A stretch of DNA of 64,000 nt from Paenibacillus sp. HW567 (GCF_000374185.1 NZ_KB910518.1:4200529-4264528), one strand, 5' to 3'; positions 33,748 to 42,228 are shown, numbered from the stretch's first letter. Made by a program: numbers and translations. The notes: a model not told the origin generated them from the letters alone.

Positions 33748-34926
33748 TCATAATCTCACGCCGCTCAGCGCGGAATAGACTTCTCTGGTTCTGTCAGCAA
33801 TAGGCTGCCAGTCATACCGCAGCCGGACTTCCCGCCGGGCTGCCTCCGCAAGCTGCTCTCCCTCCTCAGGATCACGGAGCAGATAGAGAATCCGGTCCGC
33901 AAGCATATGCGGATCTCCGGGAATGCTGGTGAGTCCGGTCCGCCCGTGCTCCACAATCTCGGCAAGTCCTCCTGCACCGGACACAATTACCGGTGTACCG
34001 CTTCCCATCGCTTCAAGCGCTACAATACCGAAGGGCTCGTACAGGCTGGGAAATACGCAGACATCGGCGATGTCCAGCAGATAGCTTTTCTCCAGACTGT
34101 CCACGAAGCCGGTGAACCGTACGCTTGCACCCAGCTCAGCCGCACTGGCCTCCAGCTCGGCGTGCATGGGGCCCCGGCCTGCGATAATGCATGTGCAGTG
34201 CGGAAACTCCCGGAGTACCTCATGCATGCTTTCAAGCAGCACCTGCACTCCTTTTTCCTTGACCAGCCTGCCAATGAACAAGACAATCTTCCCGCCCTCC
34301 TGCGCATATTGCGCTCTTCTGAAGGAATGGGCAGGCATAAGCTCCAGGGAACCGAGATCAATGCCGTTAGGAATTACCTCAGTCTTCTGCTTGTCCAGGG
34401 CGTGTACGGCGCAGACTTCGCTCTGCATATGCAGACTGCATACAATAACCTTGTCCGACGAAGAGACCAGTTCATGTTCAATGGAATGAATGTTATGCTG
34501 CTGCGGGGTGAACAGCCCCTGATTTCTCCCATGCTCTGTAGCATGGATGGTCGTAACGATCGGCAGCTTGTAGCGCTGGTGCAGAAGAAGCGCCGCATAA
34601 CCGACCAGCCAATCATGGGCGTGAATCAGACCGAACCGTATATTTTCGCTTAGCCGGGTTGTAACGTAATCCACAATCGCCAGATTGAATTGAAGCACCC
34701 AATCCTCGAAGTCAGTCAGGTTCTCATAGGAATTCACACGGTGCACATGTACGCCGTTCTCTACCTCCAGAACGGGCCGCCCAGGCGCGGTATTGGTGAC
34801 TACATGGACTGCCGTTTGCCCGGCCTGCAAATGTCTGGACAATTCATAGACATGCGGGGCAATCCCTCCAATCACCAAAGGCGGATACTCCCAGGACAGG
34901 ATTAAGACAGATACGCTTGATTGCAT
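33748..34926 (-). CDS. Glycosyltransferase family 4, glycogen/starch-synthase-like
   Basis: 392 residues, GT-B fold. The N-terminus VLILSWEYPPLVIGGIAPHV contains the glycine loop used by glycogen-synthase-like GT4 enzymes. Then come HAHDWLVGYAALLLHQRYKL, TIHATEHGRNQGLFTPQQH, and the C-terminal nucleotide-sugar site PSLYEPFGIVALEAMGSGTP with the E-x7-E pair. Soluble. GGAGGGG lies 7 nt before the ATG. Its neighbours (DUF4912-like protein, CGTase-like GH13) imply an alpha-glucan or a glucoside as product. The FrhB gene begins 18 bp downstream of its stop. Confidence 0.88.
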   Translation of the reverse strand: MQSSVSVLILSWEYPPLVIGGIAPHVYELSRHLQAGQTAVHVVTNTAPGRPVLEVENGVHVHRVNSYENLTDFEDWVLQFNLAIVDYVTTRLSENIRFGLIHAHDWLVGYAALLLHQRYKLPIVTTIHATEHGRNQGLFTPQQHNIHSIEHELVSSSDKVIVCSLHMQSEVCAVHALDKQKTEVIPNGIDLGSLELMPAHSFRRAQYAQEGGKIVLFIGRLVKEKGVQVLLESMHEVLREFPHCTCIIAGRGPMHAELEASAAELGASVRFTGFVDSLEKSYLLDIADVCVFPSLYEPFGIVALEAMGSGTPVIVSGAGGLAEIVEHGRTGLTSIPGDPHMLADRILYLLRDPEEGEQLAEAARREVRLRYDWQPIADRTREVYSALSGVRL

Positions 34927-34947
34927 AGGTTGTCCCCTCCGAATCTC

Positions 34948-35381
34948 TCAATGTGCCATAAGTGAATAACCCGTGAAAAATTCCCACCACGTATTCTGCT
35001 CCAGCAGCGGAGGCGAGGCATGGTCTCTTTGGAAGGAGAGCCAGTCCACAGACTTCGTTCTGCCATCGTCAAAAACATATAAAATATTCGATCTCGAAAT
35101 CGGTACAAACGTTTGCACTTTTTAATAATCCCTAAATCCGCGTAATAGTAGCGGTTTCCCGGCCTGGGTATTTGCATGTCCAGCGCTTGTCCAAGCGGCC
35201 GGTCCACCGGGAACAGGAATTGGGCAAATTTATTATCGGCGGTAAGGGCGGTAAGGCGGACAGCCTGCTGCAGCTCATGCCATCCACTTTTAAAATGCCA
35301 GGCGATCAAACTCCTTGTGTCATCGTCCAGCGCAGTCTGGAAGACCAGGCCCGCCCCATCGAACTGCAATCTCTCATCCAT
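34948..35381 (-). pseudogene. DUF4912-like protein, broken by a 1-nt deletion in an A-run
   Basis: ATG 35381 has AAAGGAG 9 nt upstream. The frame runs LIAWHFKSGWHELQQAVRLT to MQIPRPGNRYYYADLGIIKK, then leaves the family. Adding one base to the run of five A (T-run 35119-35123 on the plus strand) gives VQTFVPISRSNILYVFDDGR and a proper end at TGA 34948, just before the GT4 ribosome site. The repaired 144-residue protein matches the DUF4912 pattern (R/N-x-Y-Y-A-D-L-G ... F-x-P-I-S/A-R-S-N). DUF4912 genes often neighbour glucan branching and glycogen synthase genes. Real decay, polymerase slippage or sequencing error are all possible. Confidence 0.7.
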
Positions 35382-35425
35382 ACGCAGCATCTCCTTTGGA
35401 CAACCGGATGAATTACTCCCGGCCC

Positions 35426-37438
35426 TCACCCCTGCCACTCCACAATCATTTCGGATACGCCTTCCGGAGGTGATTGGAAGCTATGGGCCAATCCCTGCTC
35501 CCAGCGCACAGTTCCAGAATTACTCCTTAGCAGAAACTTCAATTCAATCCGGCAATCCGCCGGCAGGCTGATGTCACAGTACCAGGTGGGATAGCGGTAG
35601 ACAATATGGTTATAAAATGGCCCTGCGGCCCTGCCCGCCTCCCATTCTCCAAGCTCGTACACATTTCCTGTCACAAAAACCTGTGAAGCATAATCCGTGT
35701 GTATGCTCTTGACCACCAGCCTTACTGTAACCAGCTTACCTGTCCATACGGTCAGCTCTTCCGCCAGCAGGAACTCCGTCTCCCCGCTTCTCAGCCCTTG
35801 TATCCGGTGTTTGCCTGCCGGTATCGCCGGAACTTTGCAAATGATCCTGCCGGTTTGCCAGGAGAGGACATCTGCGGCATACCCGCCAACCGTCAGACTG
35901 CCTGTATCACCTAAATGCCTTCCCTGAATAATAAGCTCGCTTCCCGGCGGCGCCGCTTTGGGGTAGAAGTGTACGGCTGCCGGCTCGTCCGAATCAGACT
36001 CAAACGCATAGACATAAGCAGACCGCGGAGCCACTGCTACACCCTGCACATCTCCTTCGGCCCCTACAGCCACCTCACGATCCGGGAAGACTTCTCTCAG
36101 GAGGCTGGAATACGCGCCTTTCGGAAGAGAAGTCGCCAGCGGCGGCAGGACATGTTCGCTCTCTTCCAGACTGATCAGGACCAGCGCAACACTTCCCCTG
36201 TAGCTGCGCTCGAATACCAGCACCCTCTTATTCACATATAGCAGCCTGGTACTGCCATAGCCGATCGCAAGATTACGTGCTCTTAGGTGGTTAAGCTCAG
36301 CCAGAATCCGGTAGGCTGGCGTCTCCCTGCTGAAGGCGCTCATCATAGCACGGTTATGCGGGTCATCCCCTCCGCTCATATATTGCTCGGTTCCATAATA
36401 CACCACGGGCAGGCCTGCGGAAGTCAGCAGCAGCACAATTGCCAAATCCGTAAGCGAAAGGTCCGCGTCCTCAGTGAACCGGCTCATATCATGATTATCC
36501 AGAAAAATAAGCTGGTCGAACAAATGCTTATAGCTCCCGGAGGCTTCTCGCAGCATATCGGCGAAAGCTTCGAATCCCCGTTTGCCGTGAAAGCTCTCCC
36601 GTACCGAGTGGGTGAACATGAAATGCAGCAGGCTCATCCCGCTGTCATTGGCAAAAGCAGCATTATCCTGCGGGCTGCCATGTGCCTCAAGGAACCATTC
36701 TCCGAAGAGATAAGCAGATTTCCTGGCATGAATAAATCCATTCAGCGATGTTAGCCAGCCTGGCGGAATATGTTTGGCCGCGTCAATCCGTACACCATCT
36801 ACCCCTTGGTCCAACCAGTAGGCAATTCCTTCGCGTAAAAGCTTATCTGCCTGCGGATTCATCTGATCCAGTCCGGCAAGGTCATACAGGTTGCGGTACA
36901 GCGAATCCTCGGCATTCAGGAAAGATGTGCCGCCGTTATGAAGGAACAAGCGCTCCATATCTCCCGAGTACGCTGCCACAAGCTCTCCCGCGCGGTACAA
37001 TGCACCGTTCTCCATATAAGCAGGCTGCAGCTCCAGTGCCGGGGAGGTATGATTGGGCGTAAAATCAATGATCACCTTCAGTCCATGCTCATGTGCAGTG
37101 TTCACCAGCGCTCTGAAGGTGTCCATTGAACCGAAATAAGGGTTGGGCCTGAGGAAATCCCTGGGCCAATAGCCATGATAGGAAGCTGTGCCTGCTTCAT
37201 CGTCCATGCATACGTGGATGTTCTCTGCCGGCTGTGAGATCAGAATCGCAGTGATGCCCATTCCCGTGAGATATCCGTCTTCAATCCTGGCGATAATTCC
37301 CTCCCAATCGCCGCCGAGATATTTCCGCAGATTGCTTGAATCCGCACTGAATAGCTCAGCCGGTGGACGGATGCCAGGATTGCCTTCGCAGAACCGGTCG
37401 GTGACAATCTGATAAATGCATTCGCCCGGGTTCAACAT
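35426..37438 (-). CDS. GH13 CGTase/maltogenic-amylase-like enzyme without signal peptide
   Basis: 670 residues starting directly with LNPGECIYQIVTDRFCEGNP, so cytoplasmic, unlike secreted CGTases. Catalytic motifs: DFTPNHTSP (region I), GVRIDAAKHIPP with the nucleophile Asp (about 217), FGEWF with the acid/base Glu (about 246), and FLDNHDMSRF (about 316). After the C domain come an IPT/TIG-like domain (VHFYPKAAPPGSELIIQGRHL, about 485) and a CBM20-like starch-binding module (VRLVVKSIHTDYASQVFVTG, about 575-670), the CGTase A-B-C-D-E layout. It would disproportionate or trim an intracellular alpha-glucan. Starts 2 nt after the preceding stop, with a weak ribosome site. Confidence 0.87.
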   Translation of the reverse strand: MLNPGECIYQIVTDRFCEGNPGIRPPAELFSADSSNLRKYLGGDWEGIIARIEDGYLTGMGITAILISQPAENIHVCMDDEAGTASYHGYWPRDFLRPNPYFGSMDTFRALVNTAHEHGLKVIIDFTPNHTSPALELQPAYMENGALYRAGELVAAYSGDMERLFLHNGGTSFLNAEDSLYRNLYDLAGLDQMNPQADKLLREGIAYWLDQGVDGVRIDAAKHIPPGWLTSLNGFIHARKSAYLFGEWFLEAHGSPQDNAAFANDSGMSLLHFMFTHSVRESFHGKRGFEAFADMLREASGSYKHLFDQLIFLDNHDMSRFTEDADLSLTDLAIVLLLTSAGLPVVYYGTEQYMSGGDDPHNRAMMSAFSRETPAYRILAELNHLRARNLAIGYGSTRLLYVNKRVLVFERSYRGSVALVLISLEESEHVLPPLATSLPKGAYSSLLREVFPDREVAVGAEGDVQGVAVAPRSAYVYAFESDSDEPAAVHFYPKAAPPGSELIIQGRHLGDTGSLTVGGYAADVLSWQTGRIICKVPAIPAGKHRIQGLRSGETEFLLAEELTVWTGKLVTVRLVVKSIHTDYASQVFVTGNVYELGEWEAGRAAGPFYNHIVYRYPTWYCDISLPADCRIELKFLLRSNSGTVRWEQGLAHSFQSPPEGVSEMIVEWQG

Positions 37439-37440
37439 CT

Positions 37441-38580
37441 TTACGCACCGGAACCGGCCGGGATAGCACTCGCTGCCTGTAACAGAAGGTCCAGCGTTTC
37501 TTCCGCCTGTTCAATAAAGAGTACCTGAATTTGGAATATCCGCTCCAGCTCAAGCTTGCGGGCAGTCCGCTGTTCGTGGGGATAGGTCTCATAGTGCCCA
37601 TAAGAGGTCTCCAGCTTGTCCGGCAGCAGGAGGGCAAGCGGCCGCCTGGAGTAGATTCTTAGCATTTCAATCGCATCATGAACCTGCTCGTCGTCGTCAT
37701 AACCGGCAATCAGCAGTATAAAATCCGGGTCAAATGTCCGCAGCATCGCGTATCTCAGCGAGTTGAAGGCAATATTCATCGTCGGAAGGATGGAGCTTTG
37801 CCCTGCCATGATGATCCACTCGCTGCCGCTGCGCTGGGCCTGATGAATCACAGTGTCTATATAATACGGATACTGCTGAAGCGGACGGTGCCCCAGAAAT
37901 TTGAAAATATCCCCTTCGGGCTGCCGGAACAGAAAGCCGGTTGGTTCCGTGATGAAGGCTGTCGCCGGAATGCCCCGCATTCCAAATTGCCGGTAGAGAT
38001 TCATTTGCACGGTAAACTTGCCGATGCATCCCCGGGTGGCAAAAATACCGACTCTCTTAATCGTTCTGGGGCGGGAGAACATCAGCGCCTCCTTCTGGAA
38101 TTGTCCCAGATAGCTCTCGATTTCCGTTTCGCCCGTACCGTAGCGCTCGTCCATCTCTTGAATAAGCTGCTCCCGTGGGCTATGAACCACATCAATCTTG
38201 ATGTGCTGCTCCGTCATCCAGTTCAGCGTATCCCGGTCATAAATTTCATGTACACTGACCACCCTCAAGCCCCGGTCAGAAGCGTACATAACCAATTGCC
38301 GCCATAATTCGGCCAGATCATGCTCGGCGAATACCCCCTTATTCCCGCCAAAGGTAGTGCCCGGATCATTCAAGATCAGGGTGTCCGCACCCTTCAGCCC
38401 GGCTTCCATTGACCTATGCATAAGGATTCCTGAGCGCTTCCCGTCCACCTGCTCGCCGGCATCTTGTCCGTCTTTCTGCACAAAGTCGATCACCGACACT
38501 ATCTCCACATCCAGCAGGTCACGAAAGCGAAGCAGACCCTGCGTTATTTTATTGAATGGATACAGCACGACTCTCTCCAT
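37441..38580 (-). CDS. DUF1611-like P-loop protein, paralogue B
   Basis: 379 residues from ATG 38580 (GGAGG, 8 nt), chosen over an ATG eight codons upstream. It begins VVLYPFNKITQGLLRFRDLL, followed by a Rossmann-like N-domain (VSVIDFVQKDG ... ADTLILNDPGTTFGGNKG). A degenerate Walker A, IFATRGCIGKFT (about residue 180), corresponds to the GTDCxxGKxT loop of DUF1611 proteins. Then ITEPTGFLFRQPEGDIFKF, WIIMAGQSSILP and LIAGYDDDEQ. DUF1611 includes proteins linked to N-modification of D-glutamate, but the reaction here is unknown. It lies 20 bp after its paralogue; the pair may form a heteromer. Confidence 0.68.
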   Translation of the reverse strand: MERVVLYPFNKITQGLLRFRDLLDVEIVSVIDFVQKDGQDAGEQVDGKRSGILMHRSMEAGLKGADTLILNDPGTTFGGNKGVFAEHDLAELWRQLVMYASDRGLRVVSVHEIYDRDTLNWMTEQHIKIDVVHSPREQLIQEMDERYGTGETEIESYLGQFQKEALMFSRPRTIKRVGIFATRGCIGKFTVQMNLYRQFGMRGIPATAFITEPTGFLFRQPEGDIFKFLGHRPLQQYPYYIDTVIHQAQRSGSEWIIMAGQSSILPTMNIAFNSLRYAMLRTFDPDFILLIAGYDDDEQVHDAIEMLRIYSRRPLALLLPDKLETSYGHYETYPHEQRTARKLELERIFQIQVLFIEQAEETLDLLLQAASAIPAGSGA

Positions 38581-38600
38581 ATTTGCCGCCTCCGTCCGGT

Positions 38601-39743
38601 TCATAATTTGACAGATTTCTTGTACTGGGACAGCTTGGCAACCAGCCTGCCAATGTCCAGCACAGATTCGACATGCTCAGCTTCAAAGCGGCTGCGGATC
38701 TCTTCCTTGCGGCGTTCTATTTCTTCAGGGCTCTTCAAGACATATTCTCCAAAATCAACTTCGTATTTATCTGGAATCAGTATGGCGAACGGCCGGCTGG
38801 CATTGCCGTATATGCGAAGAATATCGAGGCTGTCTCTGATCTGCTCGTCATCATCATAACCTGCAATCAGGATCGCCAGATCCGGCTGGAAAGCGCGCAG
38901 ATAAGAGACTTTGGTTGCTGCAATCACGAAGTTCTCATTGGGCAGCAGGGAGCCTTGGCCTGACAGCAGCACATAATCGCAGCCTTCGCTCTCCGCCTCA
39001 CGGACGGCTGCATGAATGTAGTACGCGTATTGATTCAGCGGCCTGCGGGCAATAAATTTCATAATATCTCCGCCCGGCTGGTTGAACAGCGGAGCTGTAG
39101 GCTCGGTTATAATGGCCCGGACCTTCTCGCCAGCCTGCTTAAGTTCTCTGAATAATGACATTTGGGCGGTGAATTTGCCCAGGCAGCCTCTTGTTGCGAA
39201 TATCCCTATCTTGCAAATATTGCGGTTGTATGCGGCTATCTGTGCGTCTACATCAAAATACGATAGATAAGTGGCTACTTCGTCTCCAGGGGAAGGAAAT
39301 GCATATTCTGCTTGGAGCCGGTGCTCCAGACTTGCGGGGATTTGCGGCTGAACCTCAATAATAATTCCATTCGCGAACAGCCATTCCAGGGTAGAGCTGT
39401 CAATAATCTCGTGCACACTGATGATCCGCAGCTTCCGCTCATGGGCCGCAGCAACCAGCATTCTCCACAACTGAGTGAGATTATGCTCGCCGTATACGCC
39501 TTCGTTATTGCCAAATGAAGTTCCCGGATCATTCAGGATCAAGGTATCGGCAGCCTCAAGCGCTTCTTCAAAATTGTCCGTGACCGGAATACCCGCGGCC
39601 CTGCCTTCAACCAGCTCTGCCGCATCTGTACCCTTATGCAGGACAAAATCGACAACCGCCCTGATCCTGAAATCCGTCAAATCCCTGAACCTGACCATCC
39701 CTTGCGTGATCTTATTGAAGGGATACAACACCACATTGTCCAT
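38601..39743 (-). CDS. DUF1611-like P-loop protein, paralogue A
   Basis: 380 residues from ATG 39743 (GGGAGG, 9 nt). Collinear with paralogue B: VVLYPFNKITQGMVRFRDLT, DTLILNDPGTSFGNNEGVYG, ISVHEIIDSSTLEWL, the P-loop IFATRGCLGKFTAQM (about 185), ITEPTAPLFNQPGGDIMKF, LLSGQGSLLPNENF and LIAGYDDDEQIRD. Both copies keep the same P-loop and GQ-S-LP motifs, so both are probably active. It is the first gene of the operon, directly behind a promoter whose start site overlaps a LacI-type dyad. Family assignment is by motif pattern; function unknown. Confidence 0.68.
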   Translation of the reverse strand: MDNVVLYPFNKITQGMVRFRDLTDFRIRAVVDFVLHKGTDAAELVEGRAAGIPVTDNFEEALEAADTLILNDPGTSFGNNEGVYGEHNLTQLWRMLVAAAHERKLRIISVHEIIDSSTLEWLFANGIIIEVQPQIPASLEHRLQAEYAFPSPGDEVATYLSYFDVDAQIAAYNRNICKIGIFATRGCLGKFTAQMSLFRELKQAGEKVRAIITEPTAPLFNQPGGDIMKFIARRPLNQYAYYIHAAVREAESEGCDYVLLSGQGSLLPNENFVIAATKVSYLRAFQPDLAILIAGYDDDEQIRDSLDILRIYGNASRPFAILIPDKYEVDFGEYVLKSPEEIERRKEEIRSRFEAEHVESVLDIGRLVAKLSQYKKSVKL

Positions 39744-39791
39744 GCATAACCGCCTCCCATGATAGAGTATCGACAGACAACAACCGGCACA

Positions 39792-39837
39792 CTTAACCGA
39801 TTAAGCTGATACTACAATATTTTACCTTTTAGATCAA
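39792..39837 (-). promoter_or_regulatory. Promoter and LacI-type operator of the DUF1611/glucan/EPSPS operon
   Basis: On the minus strand: -35 TTGATC (39832-39837), 17-bp spacer, -10 TAGTAT (39809-39814). The dyad CTTAA-N4-TTAAG (39792-39805) covers the expected transcription start. The same dyad occurs at 40871-40886 before the MFS gene. The adjacent divergent LacI protein is the evident binder and would act as a roadblock repressor. Confidence 0.78.
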
Positions 39838-39880
39838 TACAAAGTAATAAAAGTATTTTTATTCCACATCATATCTATGA

Positions 39881-39910
39881 TTGACTCCTGCCCCGCCCAA
39901 ATGTTAATCT
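39881..39910 (+). promoter_or_regulatory. Probable promoter of the LacI gene
   Basis: TTGACT (39881-39886), an 18-bp spacer, and TAATCT (39905-39910), then AGGAGA before the TTG start. Confidence 0.55.
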
Positions 39911-39938
39911 TTAGAAAATTGAGGGATAGGAGACTGGA

Positions 39939-40853
39939 TTGTTGAAAAAGACGACTATGAAGGACATTGCCATGCGGGCCAACGTATCCGTTGCGACGGT
40001 GAGCTATGTGCTGAACCGTGTGGATAATCAGACCATCCCTGAGAAAACGCGGCGCCAGATCATCGAGCTGGCCGAGGAGCTCCGCTATATTCCGAACCTG
40101 GCAGCCCGCTCGCTCGCGAACCAGAAAACCGGCCTGGTAGGCGTATTGGTCCACAAATCCGGGCATATGCCCTACTGGAAGCTTCATGCCCAGCTCGCCT
40201 TCATACATGCCCTGGAGCAACGGCTTACCGCAGCCGGCTATCATACACTGCTCTACTCTCTGGATACCGATAATCCTACGCTGGACATTATTGTCGAGCG
40301 CAAGCTGGAAGCCGTGTTTCTCATGGACGTGCGGGATGACTCCTTCTACTCAATTTCCAGACACTTTGTCGAGGGAGTTCCCCTGATTCTGATCGACAGC
40401 ATGATTGAGGATAAGCTGTTCAAGCAGGTGGTATTCAATTACCGCTCAGCGCTTGAGAAGGCCCTGCCGGACGATTTGTCGCAGGTCTGTTTGATTATGG
40501 AGAGCTTCAACAATTCATTGCTGACGCGTTATATCCGCAGCAGTGTTCCTCTGGCTGATGATGCGGTCTTCGAGATCCGCGGACTTCAGGATTTGATTCC
40601 GGCAACGGATCACCGCCGCTTCAAGCGGGCGATTGTGATCAATGAATTCATTGGCAGCCACCTTGAGAAGACAGCCCGCTTCGAGCACCTGACGGTAATC
40701 TGTACCTGTAATTCTCCGGAAATGCTGGGTGAGGGCGTGGAGAAGGTTCTTTTTCATGGGGATAAAGCGGAGGTGGCGTTTGATCTCATGCAGAAGCTAT
40801 TGCATCATCCTGACTACTCCGGGCAAGACAATAACTGCTATTATGTTGACTAA
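39939..40853 (+). CDS. LacI family transcriptional regulator of the glucan/EPSPS locus
   Basis: 304 residues. No ATG has a ribosome site; two consecutive TTG codons (39939, 39942) follow AGGAGA at 6-9 nt and are the likely start, since the first ATG (39957) is too far away. HTH TMKDIAMRANVSVATVSYVL, hinge RYIPNLAARSLANQKTGLVG, and a shortened, divergent sensor domain (IIVERKLEAVFLMD, GVPLILIDSMIEDKLFKQVV). It is divergent from the seven-gene operon and 49 bp upstream of the MFS gene. Identical-arm dyads CTTAA-N4-TTAAG flank it on both target promoters. Confidence 0.87.
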   Translation: MLKKTTMKDIAMRANVSVATVSYVLNRVDNQTIPEKTRRQIIELAEELRYIPNLAARSLANQKTGLVGVLVHKSGHMPYWKLHAQLAFIHALEQRLTAAGYHTLLYSLDTDNPTLDIIVERKLEAVFLMDVRDDSFYSISRHFVEGVPLILIDSMIEDKLFKQVVFNYRSALEKALPDDLSQVCLIMESFNNSLLTRYIRSSVPLADDAVFEIRGLQDLIPATDHRRFKRAIVINEFIGSHLEKTARFEHLTVICTCNSPEMLGEGVEKVLFHGDKAEVAFDLMQKLLHHPDYSGQDNNCYYVD

Positions 40854-40870
40854 TTTTTTTTTACAGATTC

Positions 40871-40886
40871 ACTTAAACGCTTAAGT
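40871..40886 (+). promoter_or_regulatory. LacI-type operator upstream of the MFS transporter
   Basis: ACTTAA-ACGC-TTAAGT lies 17 bp before the MFS start, between the LacI and MFS genes. Arms match the dyad at 39792-39805. A TTGACT at 40847-40852 could be a -35 box, but no convincing -10 follows. Confidence 0.72.
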
Positions 40887-40902
40887 TGAAAGGGGAATCG
40901 TT

Positions 40903-42168
40903 ATGTCCGATCCGGTTTTGGCCAGACAGGCGGCTTCTGCCGCCCCCTCCTACCCGGGGCTTTGGGCCAACAAAAAATTTCTGCTGCTGCTCTGTTCCTT
41001 CTCCATTTCTCTGTTCGGCAATACCTTTCACAGCATCGCCCTGAGCCTTTGGGTGCTCCAGACTACCGGCAGCGCCAAATTGATGGCTGTGCTGACAATC
41101 ATTAACCTGTTGCTTAGCTCGCTTATCGGGTCAATTGGAGGCACGTTCGCGGACCGGATCAACCGGAGAACGATCATGCTGGTTACAGACCTGATTAGCT
41201 CCGCGCTGGTTGTGACGCTTGCCCTGGTTATCTCCGTCCCTTCCTCTTCCTTCATTATCGTAGCCGTACTTACAGCGATGACTACCGTGTCGGCCCTCTT
41301 CCAGTCTCCTGCCTACCAGTCCTCCATTGTCACCGTTGTCGGCAAAGAGCATGTCCAGCAGGCTGTTGGAATGCTTAACCTGTCGGAAAATATTTGCCGT
41401 ACAGTCGGCTTTTCGGCGGGAGGGATTTTTGTAGCGACCTTCGGTGCGGCCGACGCTATTCTATTCGACGCCTTCACGTTTGTCGTCTCCTTCCTGCTGG
41501 TTCTCGCCGTCCGTTCCCTGCCGATGCCGGCCCGCGTCAATCAAACACCCCAAGAGAAGAAGAAATTCATTCAGGATCTTGGAGAAGGCATGCGGTATAT
41601 CTGGAGATTCCCTTTTGCCAAGGCAGTGATCATCATGCTTCCGACGCTTACGCTATTCTTCATGCCCTCACTGATGCTGACCCAGGTCATGGCCGTCAAG
41701 ACATGGAAATCCAGCCCGTTCCAGTTCGGACTCATGGAAGCTTGCATTCCGCTCGGCTATATGATTGGCTCTGGCCTGATCCTGCTGCTCGGGGCCAGAA
41801 TCAGACGGCGGGGCATATTGATAATGAGCAGTCTGCTCTGTCTGGGCCCGATGTACATCCTGTTATCCTTCATCCCTTCTGCAGCCGCAGCCATTCCCGT
41901 CATTCTGCTGATCGGATTCATCTTCTCGTTCTGCACACTGCTGATCAACACCGTTCTCAGGCTGGAGGTTTCGCAAGAGCTCCAGGGCAGAGTCTTCGGC
42001 GTGCTGGGTTCGATTATGAGCGTAGCTCCTTCGGTTGGCCTGACCGTTGTCTCCTACCTCTCGGATCATTTCAGTCCCGGACCGGTTATGGGCTCCACCG
42101 GATTGCTGCTGCTCCTGTTCGCCTTGTATGCCTCCGCCAAGCTCAAGGTCATCCGAAGCTATAGATAA
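40903..42168 (+). CDS. Major facilitator superfamily exporter
   Basis: 421 residues with about 12 transmembrane helices. It begins FLLLLCSFSISLFGNTFHSI, followed by the loop motif GTFADRINRRTIMLVTDLIS (motif A: G-x-x-x-D-R-x-x-R-R) typical of MFS_3/enterobactin-exporter-like efflux proteins; SILxSEN-type helix VGMLNLSENICRTVGFSAGG. AAAGGGG lies 8 nt before the ATG. Its own LacI-type dyad ties it to the divergent glucan/EPSPS operon, so it is the likely exporter of, or resistance determinant for, that operon's product (inference). Confidence 0.87.
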   Translation: MSDPVLARQAASAAPSYPGLWANKKFLLLLCSFSISLFGNTFHSIALSLWVLQTTGSAKLMAVLTIINLLLSSLIGSIGGTFADRINRRTIMLVTDLISSALVVTLALVISVPSSSFIIVAVLTAMTTVSALFQSPAYQSSIVTVVGKEHVQQAVGMLNLSENICRTVGFSAGGIFVATFGAADAILFDAFTFVVSFLLVLAVRSLPMPARVNQTPQEKKKFIQDLGEGMRYIWRFPFAKAVIIMLPTLTLFFMPSLMLTQVMAVKTWKSSPFQFGLMEACIPLGYMIGSGLILLLGARIRRRGILIMSSLLCLGPMYILLSFIPSAAAAIPVILLIGFIFSFCTLLINTVLRLEVSQELQGRVFGVLGSIMSVAPSVGLTVVSYLSDHFSPGPVMGSTGLLLLLFALYASAKLKVIRSYR

Positions 42169-42188
42169 CTCTTATGTGGGCGCACCTG

Positions 42189-42228
42189 CACAAGAGATCA
42201 ACGATAGCGGCATCATTGATCTCTTGTG
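42189..42228. terminator. Bidirectional hairpin between the MFS and GH2 genes
   Basis: CACAAGAGATCAA pairs with TTGATCTCTTGTG (13 bp, 14-nt loop) between the converging MFS and GH2 genes. T-runs are short on both sides. Confidence 0.65.

Noticed and set aside
41394..42164. Second long plus-strand frame inside the MFS gene
   Set aside because: Same-strand shadow frame; composition is Arg/His/Ser-rich nonsense and the MFS frame is clear.
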